Source: Nioella nitratireducens (GTDB taxonomy: Bacteria; Pseudomonadota; Alphaproteobacteria; Rhodobacterales; Rhodobacteraceae). Taken from it: 47,779 nt of DNA. Below, one piece after another: positions 8,652 through 17,838 of the stretch; positions within the stretch are counted from its first letter, which is position 1; each line of letters begins with the position of its first letter. Where the stretch lies: assembly GCF_001879715.1 (NCBI RefSeq), contig NZ_MNBW01000021.1, forward strand, positions 1-47,779. The letters are read 5' to 3'. Position numbers and translations under genes: made by a program. The notes below the pieces were generated by a model, which saw nothing but the letters and a program-made list of their open reading frames with translations, was not told where the DNA came from and searched no databases.

Positions 8652-9748
8652 GGTCTTCCTCGTTTGACCCCTGTCGACCAGGTTTCGACTGCCATGCTCG
8701 GCAGGAGACGGCGGAGATCGTCCAACGCCATGGCGAATGTCAGGTGGTCGATGATGGTCGACACGCCGGGTATCGGGCTGTCCGCCGGGGGCAATGCGCG
8801 GATCGTGGAAAGGATCATTGCCGCCGTCACCTCGGCCTGATCGCCGGCTGCGACATGACGCGAGGCAGCAACGCTGCCGTCAGCCTCTTGCACCTCGACG
8901 GCTATGCGGGTCCGGGCTTGACCCAGTTCCGGCAGCCGCCTCAATACTCGCGTCACGCTGCGTTTGCGCCGCGACAGCACCGGACCGAGACCAAGCCGCA
9001 AGAGCAGGCCGACAGCGCGCGTCACGAAAGGAGGATCGATCGCCACGAAAGTACGGACCAGGACCGGGGGCCCGCTGGCCGAACAATCCGCGACGCCATC
9101 CACAGGGAAGCCGATCCCAAGCGCGGGGCGCGTCCGCCCGCCCCGCTCGAAAGCAAATGAGCGACGGAGGTCTCCCGGCCTGACCGTGGTGTTTTCGGGA
9201 CCGGAAAGCCGATACGGGCGGCCGAAGGCGCAAATGGACCATTCCGTCGCGGCCGTTCCATAGTGGCGGCCCATGCCGAGTTCCAACCCGATGTCCACCG
9301 CAACAGCCTCTTTTTCGCGGACAAGTTCTGCCGCCATCAAGGTGCTCAAGCCGGGCGCGGCCCCGACGCAGAGGACGAGCGTGCCCGGACCACCGACCTC
9401 CACCACGTCGCGTCTCAGTGCCTGTAGGTAGTCCGGCGACGCCGAGGTCTCGAGGAAGCTTCCGCCGCTACGAACCACTTCGACTGCGATCGATGGCGGC
9501 GTCGCTTCGGTCAGGTTTATCACCGTTGCGCCAAGGGGCAGTTTTCTGGCGGCGCCCCTACCGGCGATGTCGAGCCGGAGCGCCTCGACACGATCACCTG
9601 ACCCAACACCGCTGCGAGAAACCAGCAGTATGCGGGCTGCCGTCTGATCGACCAGCAACCGAACCAGCCGTCCGCCGACATCGCCCGTGCCTCCGATCAG
9701 CACGACGGTTCCTTGCACTGGTGGCTGGTCGGGGCGTCTTGCCATCAT
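8648..9748 (-). CDS. Saccharopine-dehydrogenase-like NAD(P)-binding protein
   Basis: This 366-residue protein opens with a Rossmann nucleotide-binding loop (VVLIGGTGDVGGRLVRLL, about residues 15-32). The overall pattern (ATVINLTEATPP, then GAAPGLSTLMAAELV) is that of the saccharopine dehydrogenase/carboxynorspermidine synthase-like family, cytoplasmic and of unknown substrate in most members. It is clearly not the lysine-pathway enzyme by context. It is coupled by 4-base ATGA overlaps to the cytochrome gene upstream and the UbiB-like gene downstream, so it likely acts with one of them. Confidence 0.75.
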   Translation of the reverse strand: MMARRPDQPPVQGTVVLIGGTGDVGGRLVRLLVDQTAARILLVSRSGVGSGDRVEALRLDIAGRGAARKLPLGATVINLTEATPPSIAVEVVRSGGSFLETSASPDYLQALRRDVVEVGGPGTLVLCVGAAPGLSTLMAAELVREKEAVAVDIGLELGMGRHYGTAATEWSICAFGRPYRLSGPENTTVRPGDLRRSFAFERGGRTRPALGIGFPVDGVADCSASGPPVLVRTFVAIDPPFVTRAVGLLLRLGLGPVLSRRKRSVTRVLRRLPELGQARTRIAVEVQEADGSVAASRHVAAGDQAEVTAAMILSTIRALPPADSPIPGVSTIIDHLTFAMALDDLRRLLPSMAVETWSTGVKRGRP

Positions 9749-10242
9749 TCGATCCCGTTGGCGCGCTGCAACGCGCGGATGTAGCTGACGATCAGACCAA
9801 CCGTTTCCACCTCGATCCCTTCGACGGGCGGCATGTCACCGAAGTTCCAGTGATGCGACCGAACGCCTGCCGTCGCTGCCCGTTGGAACGCCCCATCCCC
9901 ATGATGACCAGGTTCGTATATGGAATGGATCAGCGGCGGACCATTGCCGGTCCCGCCAGCTCCGTTTTCACCATGACACGATGCGCAGTTTTGCTCGAAC
10001 GCGATCTGGCCAAAATATGATGGTGCGCTCAGGGTTTCCGGCACGATGATGGTATCGGGATCGGGTGCGGGCGCCCCGGCGGCGTCGCCATGCATCTGGG
10101 TGTTGACCCTTGGTCGGTCGGCTTCCACCTCATCGGACTGGACCAACAGGCCAGTTGCCAATCCGAATGCGAGCAGGGAGGCAATCGCCATTGTCTTTCG
10201 GGGCATTGTTGCGGAGTTTCCGCGCTTCTTGGTTTTTGTCAT
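9745..10242 (-). CDS. Class I c-type cytochrome with SHHWNFG motif
   Basis: This 165-residue protein has an N-terminal membrane anchor or uncleaved signal (about residues 18-34), a variable linker, and one haem site CASCH (86-90). Downstream is a conserved-looking block YEPGHHGDGAF...GVRSHHWNFGDMPP, whose Met is the likely sixth haem ligand. The C-terminal half is strikingly similar to the cytochrome at 36288. It is periplasmic-facing. The ATG at 10242 is preferred (GGACGGGA upstream) over 10284. It sits between the methyltransferase-like and reductase genes. Confidence 0.88.
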   Translation of the reverse strand: MTKTKKRGNSATMPRKTMAIASLLAFGLATGLLVQSDEVEADRPRVNTQMHGDAAGAPAPDPDTIIVPETLSAPSYFGQIAFEQNCASCHGENGAGGTGNGPPLIHSIYEPGHHGDGAFQRAATAGVRSHHWNFGDMPPVEGIEVETVGLIVSYIRALQRANGIE

Positions 10243-10253
10243 ATTCCCGTCCG

Positions 10254-10910
10254 TTATCTGTTTGCACTTATCAAGTTCGACCACCGGTGCGGAATGAAAG
10301 CGGGAGCATCTGCGGCGTAGCGATCCCAGTCATCCCCGAAGCGCGACCGGCTGTCGGCCTCCTCGGCGTGGGCGAGACGTGCGTACATCCAGACCAACAC
10401 CGGGAACATCGCAAGCGTCAGCAGTGTCGGCCATTGCACGAGAAAGCCCGCCATGATCAGCACGAAGCCCACATATTGCGGGTGGCGAATGCGTGAATAG
10501 GGCCCGGTCGTTGCCAGTACGCCGCGTCGCTGCGCCGACCAGAGATGGTGCCAGGCCACCGAGATCAGCCAGAACCCGCCGCCGATCAGTGCCAAGCTCA
10601 GGAAATGGAATGGACCGAAATGCGGATTTGCGCGCCATCCGATCATCATCTCGGGGAGATGCCCACTGTCATGCGCGAACCAGTCGACATCCGGCCAGGT
10701 TGACTGGAGCCAGCCGGACAGGAAGAAGATGGTTAGGGGAAACCCGTACATCTCGGTAAAAAGGGCCACGATGAAGGCGCTGAACGCCCCGAAACTGCGC
10801 CAGTCCCGCGACGTCTGCGGCTTGAAGAAGCTGAAGGCGAAGATAATGAAGACGGCCGAGTTGATGAAGACCAGCAGCCAAAGGCCATAGGCAGTTCCGG
10901 GATCGGTCAT
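10254..10910 (-). CDS. Isoprenylcysteine-methyltransferase-like membrane protein
   Basis: This 218-residue protein has about five membrane segments. The C-terminal block GPYSRIRHPQYVGFVLIMAG followed by HAEEADSRSRFGDDWDRY is the S-adenosylmethionine-binding signature of the ICMT/PEMT-type integral-membrane methyltransferases. The substrate is unknown; bacterial members are often found in metal-resistance clusters. Its start overlaps the stop of the DUF2933 gene by 4 bases. Confidence 0.82.
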   Translation of the reverse strand: MTDPGTAYGLWLLVFINSAVFIIFAFSFFKPQTSRDWRSFGAFSAFIVALFTEMYGFPLTIFFLSGWLQSTWPDVDWFAHDSGHLPEMMIGWRANPHFGPFHFLSLALIGGGFWLISVAWHHLWSAQRRGVLATTGPYSRIRHPQYVGFVLIMAGFLVQWPTLLTLAMFPVLVWMYARLAHAEEADSRSRFGDDWDRYAADAPAFIPHRWSNLISANR

Positions 10911-11170
10911 GTCCTGTCTCCTCCTCCGCCATGTCCGCCGTGGCCCCCATGCATGAAGAAGTGCATGCCCACGCAAAGCAGTAGCGGCAACCACAGGAGC
11001 CAGTTGCTGCCGAGGATGTGGACCCGGTGCTCGTAGCCCAACAGGAGGCCGCCAACGACCAGCGCAACGATCAGGTAAATGCCAGCGCGCGACCGCCAGA
11101 AGGAAGGGGTCGGGGAAGATTCCTGCAATTGGTCGCGATCGGCATGTGCAGGTTCAGGGTGCTTGTTCAT
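10907..11170 (-). CDS. DUF2933-type small membrane protein
   Basis: This 87-residue protein has two hydrophobic segments (about residues 28-47 and 55-70). The second ends in LCVGMHFFMHGGHGGHGGGG, a Cys/Met/His cluster suited to metal binding at the membrane. The match to the DUF2933 family rests on the LLC-GMHxxMHGGHG pattern. It follows the P-type ATPase gene by 15 bases and resembles the protein at 35178, which lies behind another CueR-type operator. Confidence 0.85.
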   Translation of the reverse strand: MNKHPEPAHADRDQLQESSPTPSFWRSRAGIYLIVALVVGGLLLGYEHRVHILGSNWLLWLPLLLCVGMHFFMHGGHGGHGGGGDRT

Positions 11171-11185
11171 GTTGGATTTCCATTT

Positions 11186-13534
11186 CTAAACCTTTGCGCT
11201 GCGCAGACGCAGCGAATTGAGCACCACCGAGATCGACGAGGCGCTCATGGCGAAAGCGGCGAACATGGGGCTGATGAGAATGCCGAAGAAGGGAAACAGA
11301 ACACCCGCCGCGACCGGTACGCCGGAGGCATTGTAGATCAGCGCGAAGAAGAGATTCTGGCGGATGTTGCGCATGGTCGCCTGCGCAAGCCGTCGTGCGC
11401 GAACGATACCGTCGAGGTTTCCCTTAACCAAAGTGATGCCGGCGCTTTCGATGGCGACGTCGGCGCCGGTGCCCATGGCGATCCCGACATCTGCTTGGGC
11501 CAACGCCGGCGCGTCGTTCACGCCGTCCCCGGCCATCGCGACCTTGCGGCCTGCCTCTTGCAGCTCCCTGATGATGCGGGCCTTGTCCTCGGGCAGAACA
11601 TCTGCCCGGATCTCGTCGATGCCGAGCCGCGATCCGATCGCCTTTGCCGTGCGTTCATTGTCGCCCGTGGCCATGATGACGCGGAAACCAAGCGCATGCA
11701 GATCCTTGATCGCAGCGGGGGTCGTCTCCTTGATCGGGTCCGCGACGCCGACCAGGCCGGCGATCACGCCTTCGACCACCACGAACATGACCGTCTCGCC
11801 TTCGTCGCGGCGAGCGTCTGCCTTGGCAGTCAGGTCGCCTGCCTCGAGCCCCAGATCGCGGATCATCGCGAGGTTGCCGAGCGCGACCGACTTTCCATCG
11901 ACGACTCCTTTGACCCCCTTGCCGGTCACGGCCTCGAAATCCGTCGCATCGGCCATCTTCACCCCGCGCTCTTCCGCACCCCGAACGATGGCTTCGGCGA
12001 GCGGATGCTCGGACCCGCGTTCGAGCGAGGCGGCAAAGCGCAGGACTTCCGGCTCGTCATGGCCTGTCTCGGGCAGGACGGCGACAAGCTTCGGCTTGCC
12101 CTCGGTCAGGGTGCCGGTCTTGTCGACAATGAGAGTGTCGACCTTTTCGAACCGCTCCAGCGCCTCGGCGTTCTTGATCAGTACCCCGGCCTGTGCACCG
12201 CGGCCTGTGGCTGTCATGATCGACATGGGCGTGGCCAAGCCCAATGCACAGGGGCAGGCAATTATCAACACCGCGACGGCTGAGATCAACGCATAGGACA
12301 GCGCCGGTGCCGGCCCCCAGATCGCCCAGGCGATGAAGGACAGGATTGCGATGCCGATCACCGCCGGGACGAAAAATCCGGCGACCTGGTCGGCGTATTT
12401 CTGGATCGGCGCCCGGCTGCGCTGCGCGTTCGCCACCATTTCGACGATCTGGGACAGCATCGTGTCGGCCCCGACGCGCGTTGCCTCCATCACCAGGCTG
12501 CCGGTTCCGTTGATCGTGGCCCCGGTCACAGGATCGCCCTCGGTCTTCTCGACAGGGACAGGCTCGCCCGAGATCATGCTTTCATCGACGGAGGACCGGC
12601 CATCGACCACGACGCCGTCGACCGGCACCTTGTCACCGGGCCGCACGCGCAGTTCGTCGCCCACCTGAACCTCTTCGAGTGCGATTTCCTCTTCCGTCCC
12701 GTCAGGCCGGATCACGCGGGCGGTCTTTGCCGCCATGTCAAGAAGCGCGCGGATCGCCTTGCCCGTGCCTTCTCGGGCGCGCAGCTCCATCACCTGGCCG
12801 AGCAACACGAGTGTCACGATCACGGCGGCCGCCTCGAAATAGACGCCGACATGCCCCTCGGGGTCGCGGAAGCCGTCCGGAAAGATGCCCGGAGCCAGAA
12901 CCGCGACGATGCTGAAGATCCAGGCAGCCATCACGCCCATGCCGATCAGCGAGAACATGTTGAGGTTCATGGTGCGAAACGAATTCCAGCCGCGTACCAG
13001 GAACGGCCATCCGCACCAGAGGACGACGGGCGTGCCGAGCACCAGTTCGATCCAGAGCGTCGTGCGTTCGCCGAAGATATCCCGCACACCGGGGAACCCG
13101 ACGAACGGCGCCATGGTCAGAATCAGCAGCGGGATCGTTAAAACAGTGCCAACCCAGAAGCGCCGGGTGAAATCGACCAGCTCCGGGTTCGGGCCCTCCG
13201 CAGCCATCGCGGCCGATTCCAGTTCAAGCCCCATGCCGCAGATCGGGCAGGAGCCGGGATGCGTCTGACGGACCTGTGGGTGCATCGGGCAGGTATAGAC
13301 GGCGCCATCATATCCGGCCGGAATCTCATCGTATCTGGCATCCGTCTTGCTCGAATGTCCTTGCGCGCCGTGGGCGTGGTGATCGTGCCCGGCATGGGCG
13401 TCAAGCTCCGCCTCCGGGACAAGGTGCATCCCGCATTTCGGGCAATCGCCGGGACCGTCCTGCCGCACTTCGGGGTGCATCGGGCAGACATAGGTGTCGG
13501 TGTCATCGGCGGACTGGTGAGCGTGGTCGTTCAT
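11186..13534 (-). CDS. Heavy-metal P1B-type ATPase (copper/silver type) with two HMBD domains
   Basis: This 782-residue inner-membrane metal exporter has two N-terminal heavy-metal-binding domains ([20 protein letters not shown] from C17; [20 protein letters not shown] from C82), separated by a His-rich linker (about 48-60). The CPC metal-selectivity motif is at 427-429, the phosphorylated Asp is D471 (DKTGTLTEG), and TGDN and [10 protein letters not shown] follow. CPC plus YHS/HMBD-type domains, rather than CxxC HMA domains, place it with CopA/CopB-like Cu pumps distinct from the 23262 gene. A CueR-type promoter lies 39 bases upstream of the start, inside the preceding gene. AAGGA precedes the ATG. 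Confidence 0.95.
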   Translation of the reverse strand: MNDHAHQSADDTDTYVCPMHPEVRQDGPGDCPKCGMHLVPEAELDAHAGHDHHAHGAQGHSSKTDARYDEIPAGYDGAVYTCPMHPQVRQTHPGSCPICGMGLELESAAMAAEGPNPELVDFTRRFWVGTVLTIPLLILTMAPFVGFPGVRDIFGERTTLWIELVLGTPVVLWCGWPFLVRGWNSFRTMNLNMFSLIGMGVMAAWIFSIVAVLAPGIFPDGFRDPEGHVGVYFEAAAVIVTLVLLGQVMELRAREGTGKAIRALLDMAAKTARVIRPDGTEEEIALEEVQVGDELRVRPGDKVPVDGVVVDGRSSVDESMISGEPVPVEKTEGDPVTGATINGTGSLVMEATRVGADTMLSQIVEMVANAQRSRAPIQKYADQVAGFFVPAVIGIAILSFIAWAIWGPAPALSYALISAVAVLIIACPCALGLATPMSIMTATGRGAQAGVLIKNAEALERFEKVDTLIVDKTGTLTEGKPKLVAVLPETGHDEPEVLRFAASLERGSEHPLAEAIVRGAEERGVKMADATDFEAVTGKGVKGVVDGKSVALGNLAMIRDLGLEAGDLTAKADARRDEGETVMFVVVEGVIAGLVGVADPIKETTPAAIKDLHALGFRVIMATGDNERTAKAIGSRLGIDEIRADVLPEDKARIIRELQEAGRKVAMAGDGVNDAPALAQADVGIAMGTGADVAIESAGITLVKGNLDGIVRARRLAQATMRNIRQNLFFALIYNASGVPVAAGVLFPFFGILISPMFAAFAMSASSISVVLNSLRLRSAKV

Positions 13535-14478
13535 CGGGTGTTCCTTTCGGAGCGAGTCGGGGTCAACCTAATCCTTCCACTTACTGGAAGGTCAATGCCT
13601 GACACAGCTGACCGAACCGCCTTGGCAAGCACACCGGCGGTTCCGATCACATTGGAGGGATGCGGGATGGTATCGGTGGTGACAATCCGTGCGGCACCGG
13701 CGGACATGATGACGTCATATGCCCCTTCCGCAAAGACCGCGTGGATGGCCAGACAGACCGGCGATCCGGTTCCGGCTGCAAGCAATCGCTCGACGGCGCG
13801 CGCCATCGTCCTGCCGGAAGACGCAATGTCATCGAGTATCACCGGGGTGCCCTGGTGAAGCGTGGCGCTCTCTGGCACGCTGACATCAACCTGGAGATCG
13901 CCGATCCTGACCTTTCGCAAGACTTCGTACGGTCGTGCGGCGAGCCGGGCCACTTCAGCAACCCATTGCTGGCTTTCGCTGTCAGGTCCCACGAATACGG
14001 CATCGGGCAGATTTGTCCGAATCCAGTCGGCGAGAAGTGAGGCGGAAGCGACACGCACGGCCGGGATCGTGAAAACATCCTCCAGGCGCTCGATGCGGTG
14101 CAGATGGGGATCGACCGTCACCAGCCAGTCAAAACTGTCGGCGAGAAATCCGGCGAACAGCTTTGCGCTGACGGCCTGTCCGGCATGAAAGCGCCGGTCC
14201 TGCCGCATGTATCCCAGATAAGGCGCGATCAGCCCGACGCTCCGGGCTCCCAGCTCTCGGGCCGTCTGCGCGACGAAGCGCAGCGGAAGTGCCAGCCGGT
14301 CGGGATCACGAAGGGTTGCGAGAACCGCGACATCGGCACCTTCCATATTGCCCGGCAAGGTCATCAGGCTTTCGCCGTCGGGGAAGCGATGCCAGTCGAG
14401 CGGACAGAGTTCTGCACCCAATGCCGGCGCGAGGGATCGCGAGAGAGTTTTCATTTCCGGGAACGGAACAAGGATCAT
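13531..14478 (-). CDS. Ribose-phosphate pyrophosphokinase (PRPP synthetase) homologue
   Basis: This 315-residue protein has a duplicated phosphoribosyltransferase-type fold. It has the flexible ATP loop YMRQDRRF (90-97), the metal-binding VDPHLHR (122-128), and the ribose-5-phosphate loop [11 protein letters not shown] (215-225). VDPHLHR replaces the usual DLHxxQ of bacterial class I enzymes, so it belongs to a divergent branch and is probably not the housekeeping copy. It is coupled by ATGA overlaps to the AMP-phosphorylase-type gene before it and the Cu ATPase after it. A role in handling ribose phosphates from that enzyme is inferred. Confidence 0.85.
   Translation of the reverse strand: MILVPFPEMKTLSRSLAPALGAELCPLDWHRFPDGESLMTLPGNMEGADVAVLATLRDPDRLALPLRFVAQTARELGARSVGLIAPYLGYMRQDRRFHAGQAVSAKLFAGFLADSFDWLVTVDPHLHRIERLEDVFTIPAVRVASASLLADWIRTNLPDAVFVGPDSESQQWVAEVARLAARPYEVLRKVRIGDLQVDVSVPESATLHQGTPVILDDIASSGRTMARAVERLLAAGTGSPVCLAIHAVFAEGAYDVIMSAGAARIVTTDTIPHPSNVIGTAGVLAKAVRSAVSGIDLPVSGRIRLTPTRSERNTR
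13573..13595 (-). promoter_or_regulatory. CueR-type operator/promoter upstream of the Cu ATPase, inside the prs-like gene
   Basis: On the - strand TTGACC (13595-13590) serves as -35 and overlaps a perfect dyad CCTTCC-N7-GGAAGG (13591-13573). A -10-like TAGGTT lies 19 bases after the -35 (13570-13565). The 19-base spacing with a central dyad is the hallmark of MerR-family activated promoters, and the dyad closely matches the known E. coli copA CueR site. Unusually, it lies within the last 65 bases of the upstream coding sequence. Confidence 0.8.
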
Positions 14479-15983
14479 GCCGAATCCTCCGACAGGGTCA
14501 GCGCGCCGACATGGGCTTCTGCATAAGCGCGTGCATAGGCCAGTTCGCCGGTCGTCTCGGCGTGGATCTCATAGAGCGGCTGTCCTGCTTCCACTGCTTC
14601 TCCGACCCGCACCAGCAGACGAATTCCCGCCCTCTGCTGGCGCGGCGCGCCGGCAAGCTTTGTAATGCGGGCAATCAAACGGTTGTCGATGGCAGAAATA
14701 TTTCCTGCCGCTGCGGCTGGCATCTCAACGCGTTGCGGCGCTTCTCCGGGTTCGTGGAACCCACCCTGCGCGGCGCAGATCGCCAGGAATTTCGCCTCTG
14801 CAGCGCCCGTGTCGAGCAGAATTTCTGCCCGCGCCCTGCCCCTTCCGCCGGTTGCGCCCGGTGCCATGTCGAGCAGCCGACCCGCAAGGTCAAGAGCACG
14901 TTCGCGCAAATCCGTCGGCGCACCCGGCGCACGCCGAAGCACCGCCAACACATCCGCCGCCTCGAGCGCAGGGCCGATGCCGCGCCCGACCGGGGCCGTG
15001 CCATCACTTTCATGAAGCGCGACGCGCAGCCCGATGGCTTGACCGACCGAACTCAGGCGGGATCCCAGGGACGCTGCTGCCAGCGCTGAGCGCACCTTGG
15101 CTGTTGGCCCGACCGGCATATCGATCAGCACGTCAGTTGCACCGACCGCCGCCTTCTTTGACAGGACGCTGGCCACCAACTGTCCGGTGCTGTCAAAATC
15201 CAGCGGTCTCTCGATGCGGATGAAGTGATCGTCGGCCGGGCTGAGGTTCAGTCCGCCGCCCCAGACCACGCATCCGCCTTCGGCTTCGACCACCCTGCGC
15301 AGCGCTGCAGCGTCCAGAGCTACCGGTGCCATGACTTCCATCGTGTCGGCGGTCCCGGCGGGGGAAGTGATCGCCCGGCTCGACGTCTTGGGGATCAGAT
15401 GCCCGGCTGCGGCAACGATGGCGACGACGATCGGGGTTGTTCGGTTTCCCGGCAGGCCACCGACACAATGCTTGTCCAGGACGGTCTCGCCACCCCAGTC
15501 AAGCGTTTCGCCCGCAGCCTGCATTTCGCGGGTCAGCGCCACCGTCTCTCCATCGTCAAGACGGTTTCCGGCGCTGGCAGTGATGAAGGCGGCGAGATCT
15601 AGATCCGAGAGACGGTTGTCGAGCGTATCGCGAATGATCGCGGCAAAATCCTCTCGCTGCAAACGCCCTCCATAGACCTTGGCCCGGATAGCGGACGACG
15701 AAACAGGCGGCTCGGGATGCGAGAAACCTGCCCGGTCGCCAACTTGCGCCTTCAGCGCCTTCCAGGCCGAGACCGACAGCGCAGCCTCTTCCACGGCCAG
15801 CCATGCGCCGCGCGCGACCACGTTCAGCGTGGCGATGATCCAGCGGTTGCGCAGGTCTACGCGAATTCGGGTCTCGGCGGCGAACCCTTCGGAACGACAG
15901 ATGTGGCAATCTTCGTGCATGTAGACGACCGGTTGGCGGTAGGTGTCTATTCCGGAGGGGACGAGTGCGAGCGTTTCGGTCAT
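14475..15983 (-). CDS. AMP phosphorylase/thymidine phosphorylase-type enzyme
   Basis: This 502-residue protein has a ~90-residue extra N-terminal domain followed by the nucleoside-phosphorylase fold. Motifs are DKHCVGGLPGNRTT (170-183) and SSRAITSPAGTADTMEV (201-217), the latter being the family phosphate-binding signature in the form seen in archaeal AMP phosphorylases rather than SGRGLGHTGGTLDKLE of classical DeoA. Length and both motifs therefore fit the group that cleaves nucleoside 5'-monophosphates with phosphate to give a base and ribose-1,5-bisphosphate. Substrate choice cannot be proven here. It overlaps its neighbours by 4 bases on each side. Confidence 0.85.
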   Translation of the reverse strand: MTETLALVPSGIDTYRQPVVYMHEDCHICRSEGFAAETRIRVDLRNRWIIATLNVVARGAWLAVEEAALSVSAWKALKAQVGDRAGFSHPEPPVSSSAIRAKVYGGRLQREDFAAIIRDTLDNRLSDLDLAAFITASAGNRLDDGETVALTREMQAAGETLDWGGETVLDKHCVGGLPGNRTTPIVVAIVAAAGHLIPKTSSRAITSPAGTADTMEVMAPVALDAAALRRVVEAEGGCVVWGGGLNLSPADDHFIRIERPLDFDSTGQLVASVLSKKAAVGATDVLIDMPVGPTAKVRSALAAASLGSRLSSVGQAIGLRVALHESDGTAPVGRGIGPALEAADVLAVLRRAPGAPTDLRERALDLAGRLLDMAPGATGGRGRARAEILLDTGAAEAKFLAICAAQGGFHEPGEAPQRVEMPAAAAGNISAIDNRLIARITKLAGAPRQQRAGIRLLVRVGEAVEAGQPLYEIHAETTGELAYARAYAEAHVGALTLSEDSA

Positions 15984-17362
15984 CGCGGACGGTCCAGATA
16001 CACGGTTTCCAGATGCTCGGGCGCGCGGGCCGGTCGTCCGAGTTCATGGTCAATGCGGAAGCGCAGGGCATCGGATGCCGAAGGCTCGCCATGTGTCACG
16101 TAAGTCATGCGCGGTGTCGGACCGGTCGACATCCAGCGCAGGATCTCTTCGGCGTCGGCATGGCCTGAAAACGACTGAAGTTGCACGACCTCGGCCTCGA
16201 TGGGGTATTCGCGGCCAAACATCCGTAGATGATGTGCACCGTTGGCCAAAGCGGCCCCACGCGTGCCACCGGCCTGAAATCCCGACAGGAGGATCGCATT
16301 GCGGCGGTCGCCTCCGAAACTGATCAGATGATGCAGGATGCGTCCGCCGGTCAGCATTCCACTTGCCGAGATGATGATCATCGGCCCTTGGCGGGTGTTC
16401 AGGTGCTTGGATTGCTCGACGGTGTTCACTCGCTTGGCCAGCTTGAACATCGCCAAGCACTCTTCCCAGCTGACATGATGCTCGTCATGGTGCCGGTGAT
16501 AGATCTCGGTGGCGTCGACCGACATGGGGCTGTTGAGAAAGACCGGGATATAGGGAATTTCGCCCCGCTCGATCAACCGCGAAATATGCAGCATCAACCC
16601 TTGGGCACGGCCGACAGCGAAAGACGGAATCAAGACCGTGCCGCCCCGGGCGAAGACCCGTTTCAGGACCGGCGCCAGTTCCGCCTCCGGGTCGATGCCG
16701 GGATGGACGCGGTTGCCGTAGGTGGATTCGCAGACAAGGACATCGGCACCGGCAAAGGGCGCGGGCGGACGCATCAACGGGTCCGGGTCGTGCCCCAGAT
16801 CGCCGCTGAAATGGATGACCTTTCCACCGAACTCGATCCGGATCTGCGCTGCGCCCAGAAGGTGCCCCGCCGGAATGAAGGTCGCGGTGATATCGTCGCC
16901 CAGATCGACCCTTTGCCCGAAATCCACGGTATCGAACCGTTCGAGCGCCGCCTCGGCGTCCTTCAGCGTGTAGAGCGGTTTCGGGTTCTTGTGTTTGGAA
17001 AACCCCCGGCGCGCGGCATAGCGCGCTTCCTCCTCCTGGATGTGGCCGCTGTCCGGCAGGATCAGCCCGCAAAGCTCGGCCGTGGCACGGGTGCAGATGA
17101 CGCGGCCCCCATAACCGGCCCGGATCAGTGCAGGAAGATACCCGGAATGATCCAGATGCGCATGCGTCAGCAACACGGTGTCGATGGTGGACGGTCGCGC
17201 CGGGAAGGGTTTCCGGTTTCGCGCGCGCAGTTGCTTGAAGCCCTGGAACAGGCCGCAATCGACCAGAATGCGTCGCTGACCGATCTCGAGCAGGTAGCGC
17301 GAGCCCGTGACGGTTCCGGCGGCTCCGAGAAACCGCAGCGAGGGGCGTTTGAAGGGTGTCAT
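15980..17362 (-). CDS. RNase-type metallo-beta-lactamase (beta-CASP, CPSF-like)
   Basis: This 460-residue protein has an N-terminal metallo-beta-lactamase domain with the zinc motif HAHLDHSG (67-74) and later GHLLGAAQI and SGDLGHDPDPL. A beta-CASP insert follows, and a C-terminal RNA-specificity segment ends in SFSGHADAEEI. The family (CPSF73/RNase J relatives) contains endo- and 5'-exoribonucleases. The ATG at 17362 gives the standard family start; sequence upstream in frame belongs to the adjacent gene. The gene overlaps the phosphorylase gene by 4 bases, suggesting a stepwise RNA degradation and salvage pair. Confidence 0.9.
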   Translation of the reverse strand: MTPFKRPSLRFLGAAGTVTGSRYLLEIGQRRILVDCGLFQGFKQLRARNRKPFPARPSTIDTVLLTHAHLDHSGYLPALIRAGYGGRVICTRATAELCGLILPDSGHIQEEEARYAARRGFSKHKNPKPLYTLKDAEAALERFDTVDFGQRVDLGDDITATFIPAGHLLGAAQIRIEFGGKVIHFSGDLGHDPDPLMRPPAPFAGADVLVCESTYGNRVHPGIDPEAELAPVLKRVFARGGTVLIPSFAVGRAQGLMLHISRLIERGEIPYIPVFLNSPMSVDATEIYHRHHDEHHVSWEECLAMFKLAKRVNTVEQSKHLNTRQGPMIIISASGMLTGGRILHHLISFGGDRRNAILLSGFQAGGTRGAALANGAHHLRMFGREYPIEAEVVQLQSFSGHADAEEILRWMSTGPTPRMTYVTHGEPSASDALRFRIDHELGRPARAPEHLETVYLDRPR

Positions 17363-17724
17363 GCTACCCTCCTGCGGTTGGCGAAGGCGTTGAACAGGCC
17401 ACCGAAGATCAGGGCGACATACCAGCCGTAGAGGAAGCTCTCGACAAGGCCGATGACGAACCCTGCGGGCGTCAGCCAGACGAACCCGGGCAGCAAGCCC
17501 GCCCAAGTCTCATACATTGCATAGCTGGGAAATATCAGGTCGAACGCCACGCAGATCAGGAAGGTCAGGGTCAGGAACAGGCTCAGCGCCCAACCAAAGG
17601 CCATCAACGGGATGCGCACTGCCCCTTCTGGACCGGACTTGCCCATCACGCAGTCACCACAGGTGAAGCGAAGCGCCACGAACAGGATGACTGCGAGGAC
17701 GGCAAAATAGATGATTGCGATCAT
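17359..17724 (-). CDS. DUF5676-type membrane protein
   Basis: This 121-residue protein has three to four membrane segments. The block LPGFVWLTPAGFVIGLVES followed by FLYGWYVALIFGGLFN fits the DUF5676 family; its function is unknown. An N-terminal TM with FTCGDCVMG has a CxxC pair that could bind metal or a cofactor. Start 17724 is chosen from the initial hydrophobic helix and the upstream AAGGAGA. It overlaps the metallo-beta-lactamase gene by 4 bases. Confidence 0.82.
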   Translation of the reverse strand: MIAIIYFAVLAVILFVALRFTCGDCVMGKSGPEGAVRIPLMAFGWALSLFLTLTFLICVAFDLIFPSYAMYETWAGLLPGFVWLTPAGFVIGLVESFLYGWYVALIFGGLFNAFANRRRVA

Positions 17725-17838
17725 TTCAATTCTCCTTGTTGCGAACGATGGCGTTTTGACGCCTCCACCACCTTTCGATCGCTTCCGAAGCAGCCGACAC
17801 GCCCTGCTTGACCTGTCCAATTTGTCGCGGATACGTCA

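Noticed and set aside
11018-12283. 421-residue + strand open frame opposite the Cu ATPase
   Set aside because: Antisense shadow; the ATPase frame has all catalytic motifs.
16229-17431. 400-residue + strand open frame opposite the metallo-beta-lactamase
   Set aside because: Antisense shadow of a recognised enzyme; no domain.
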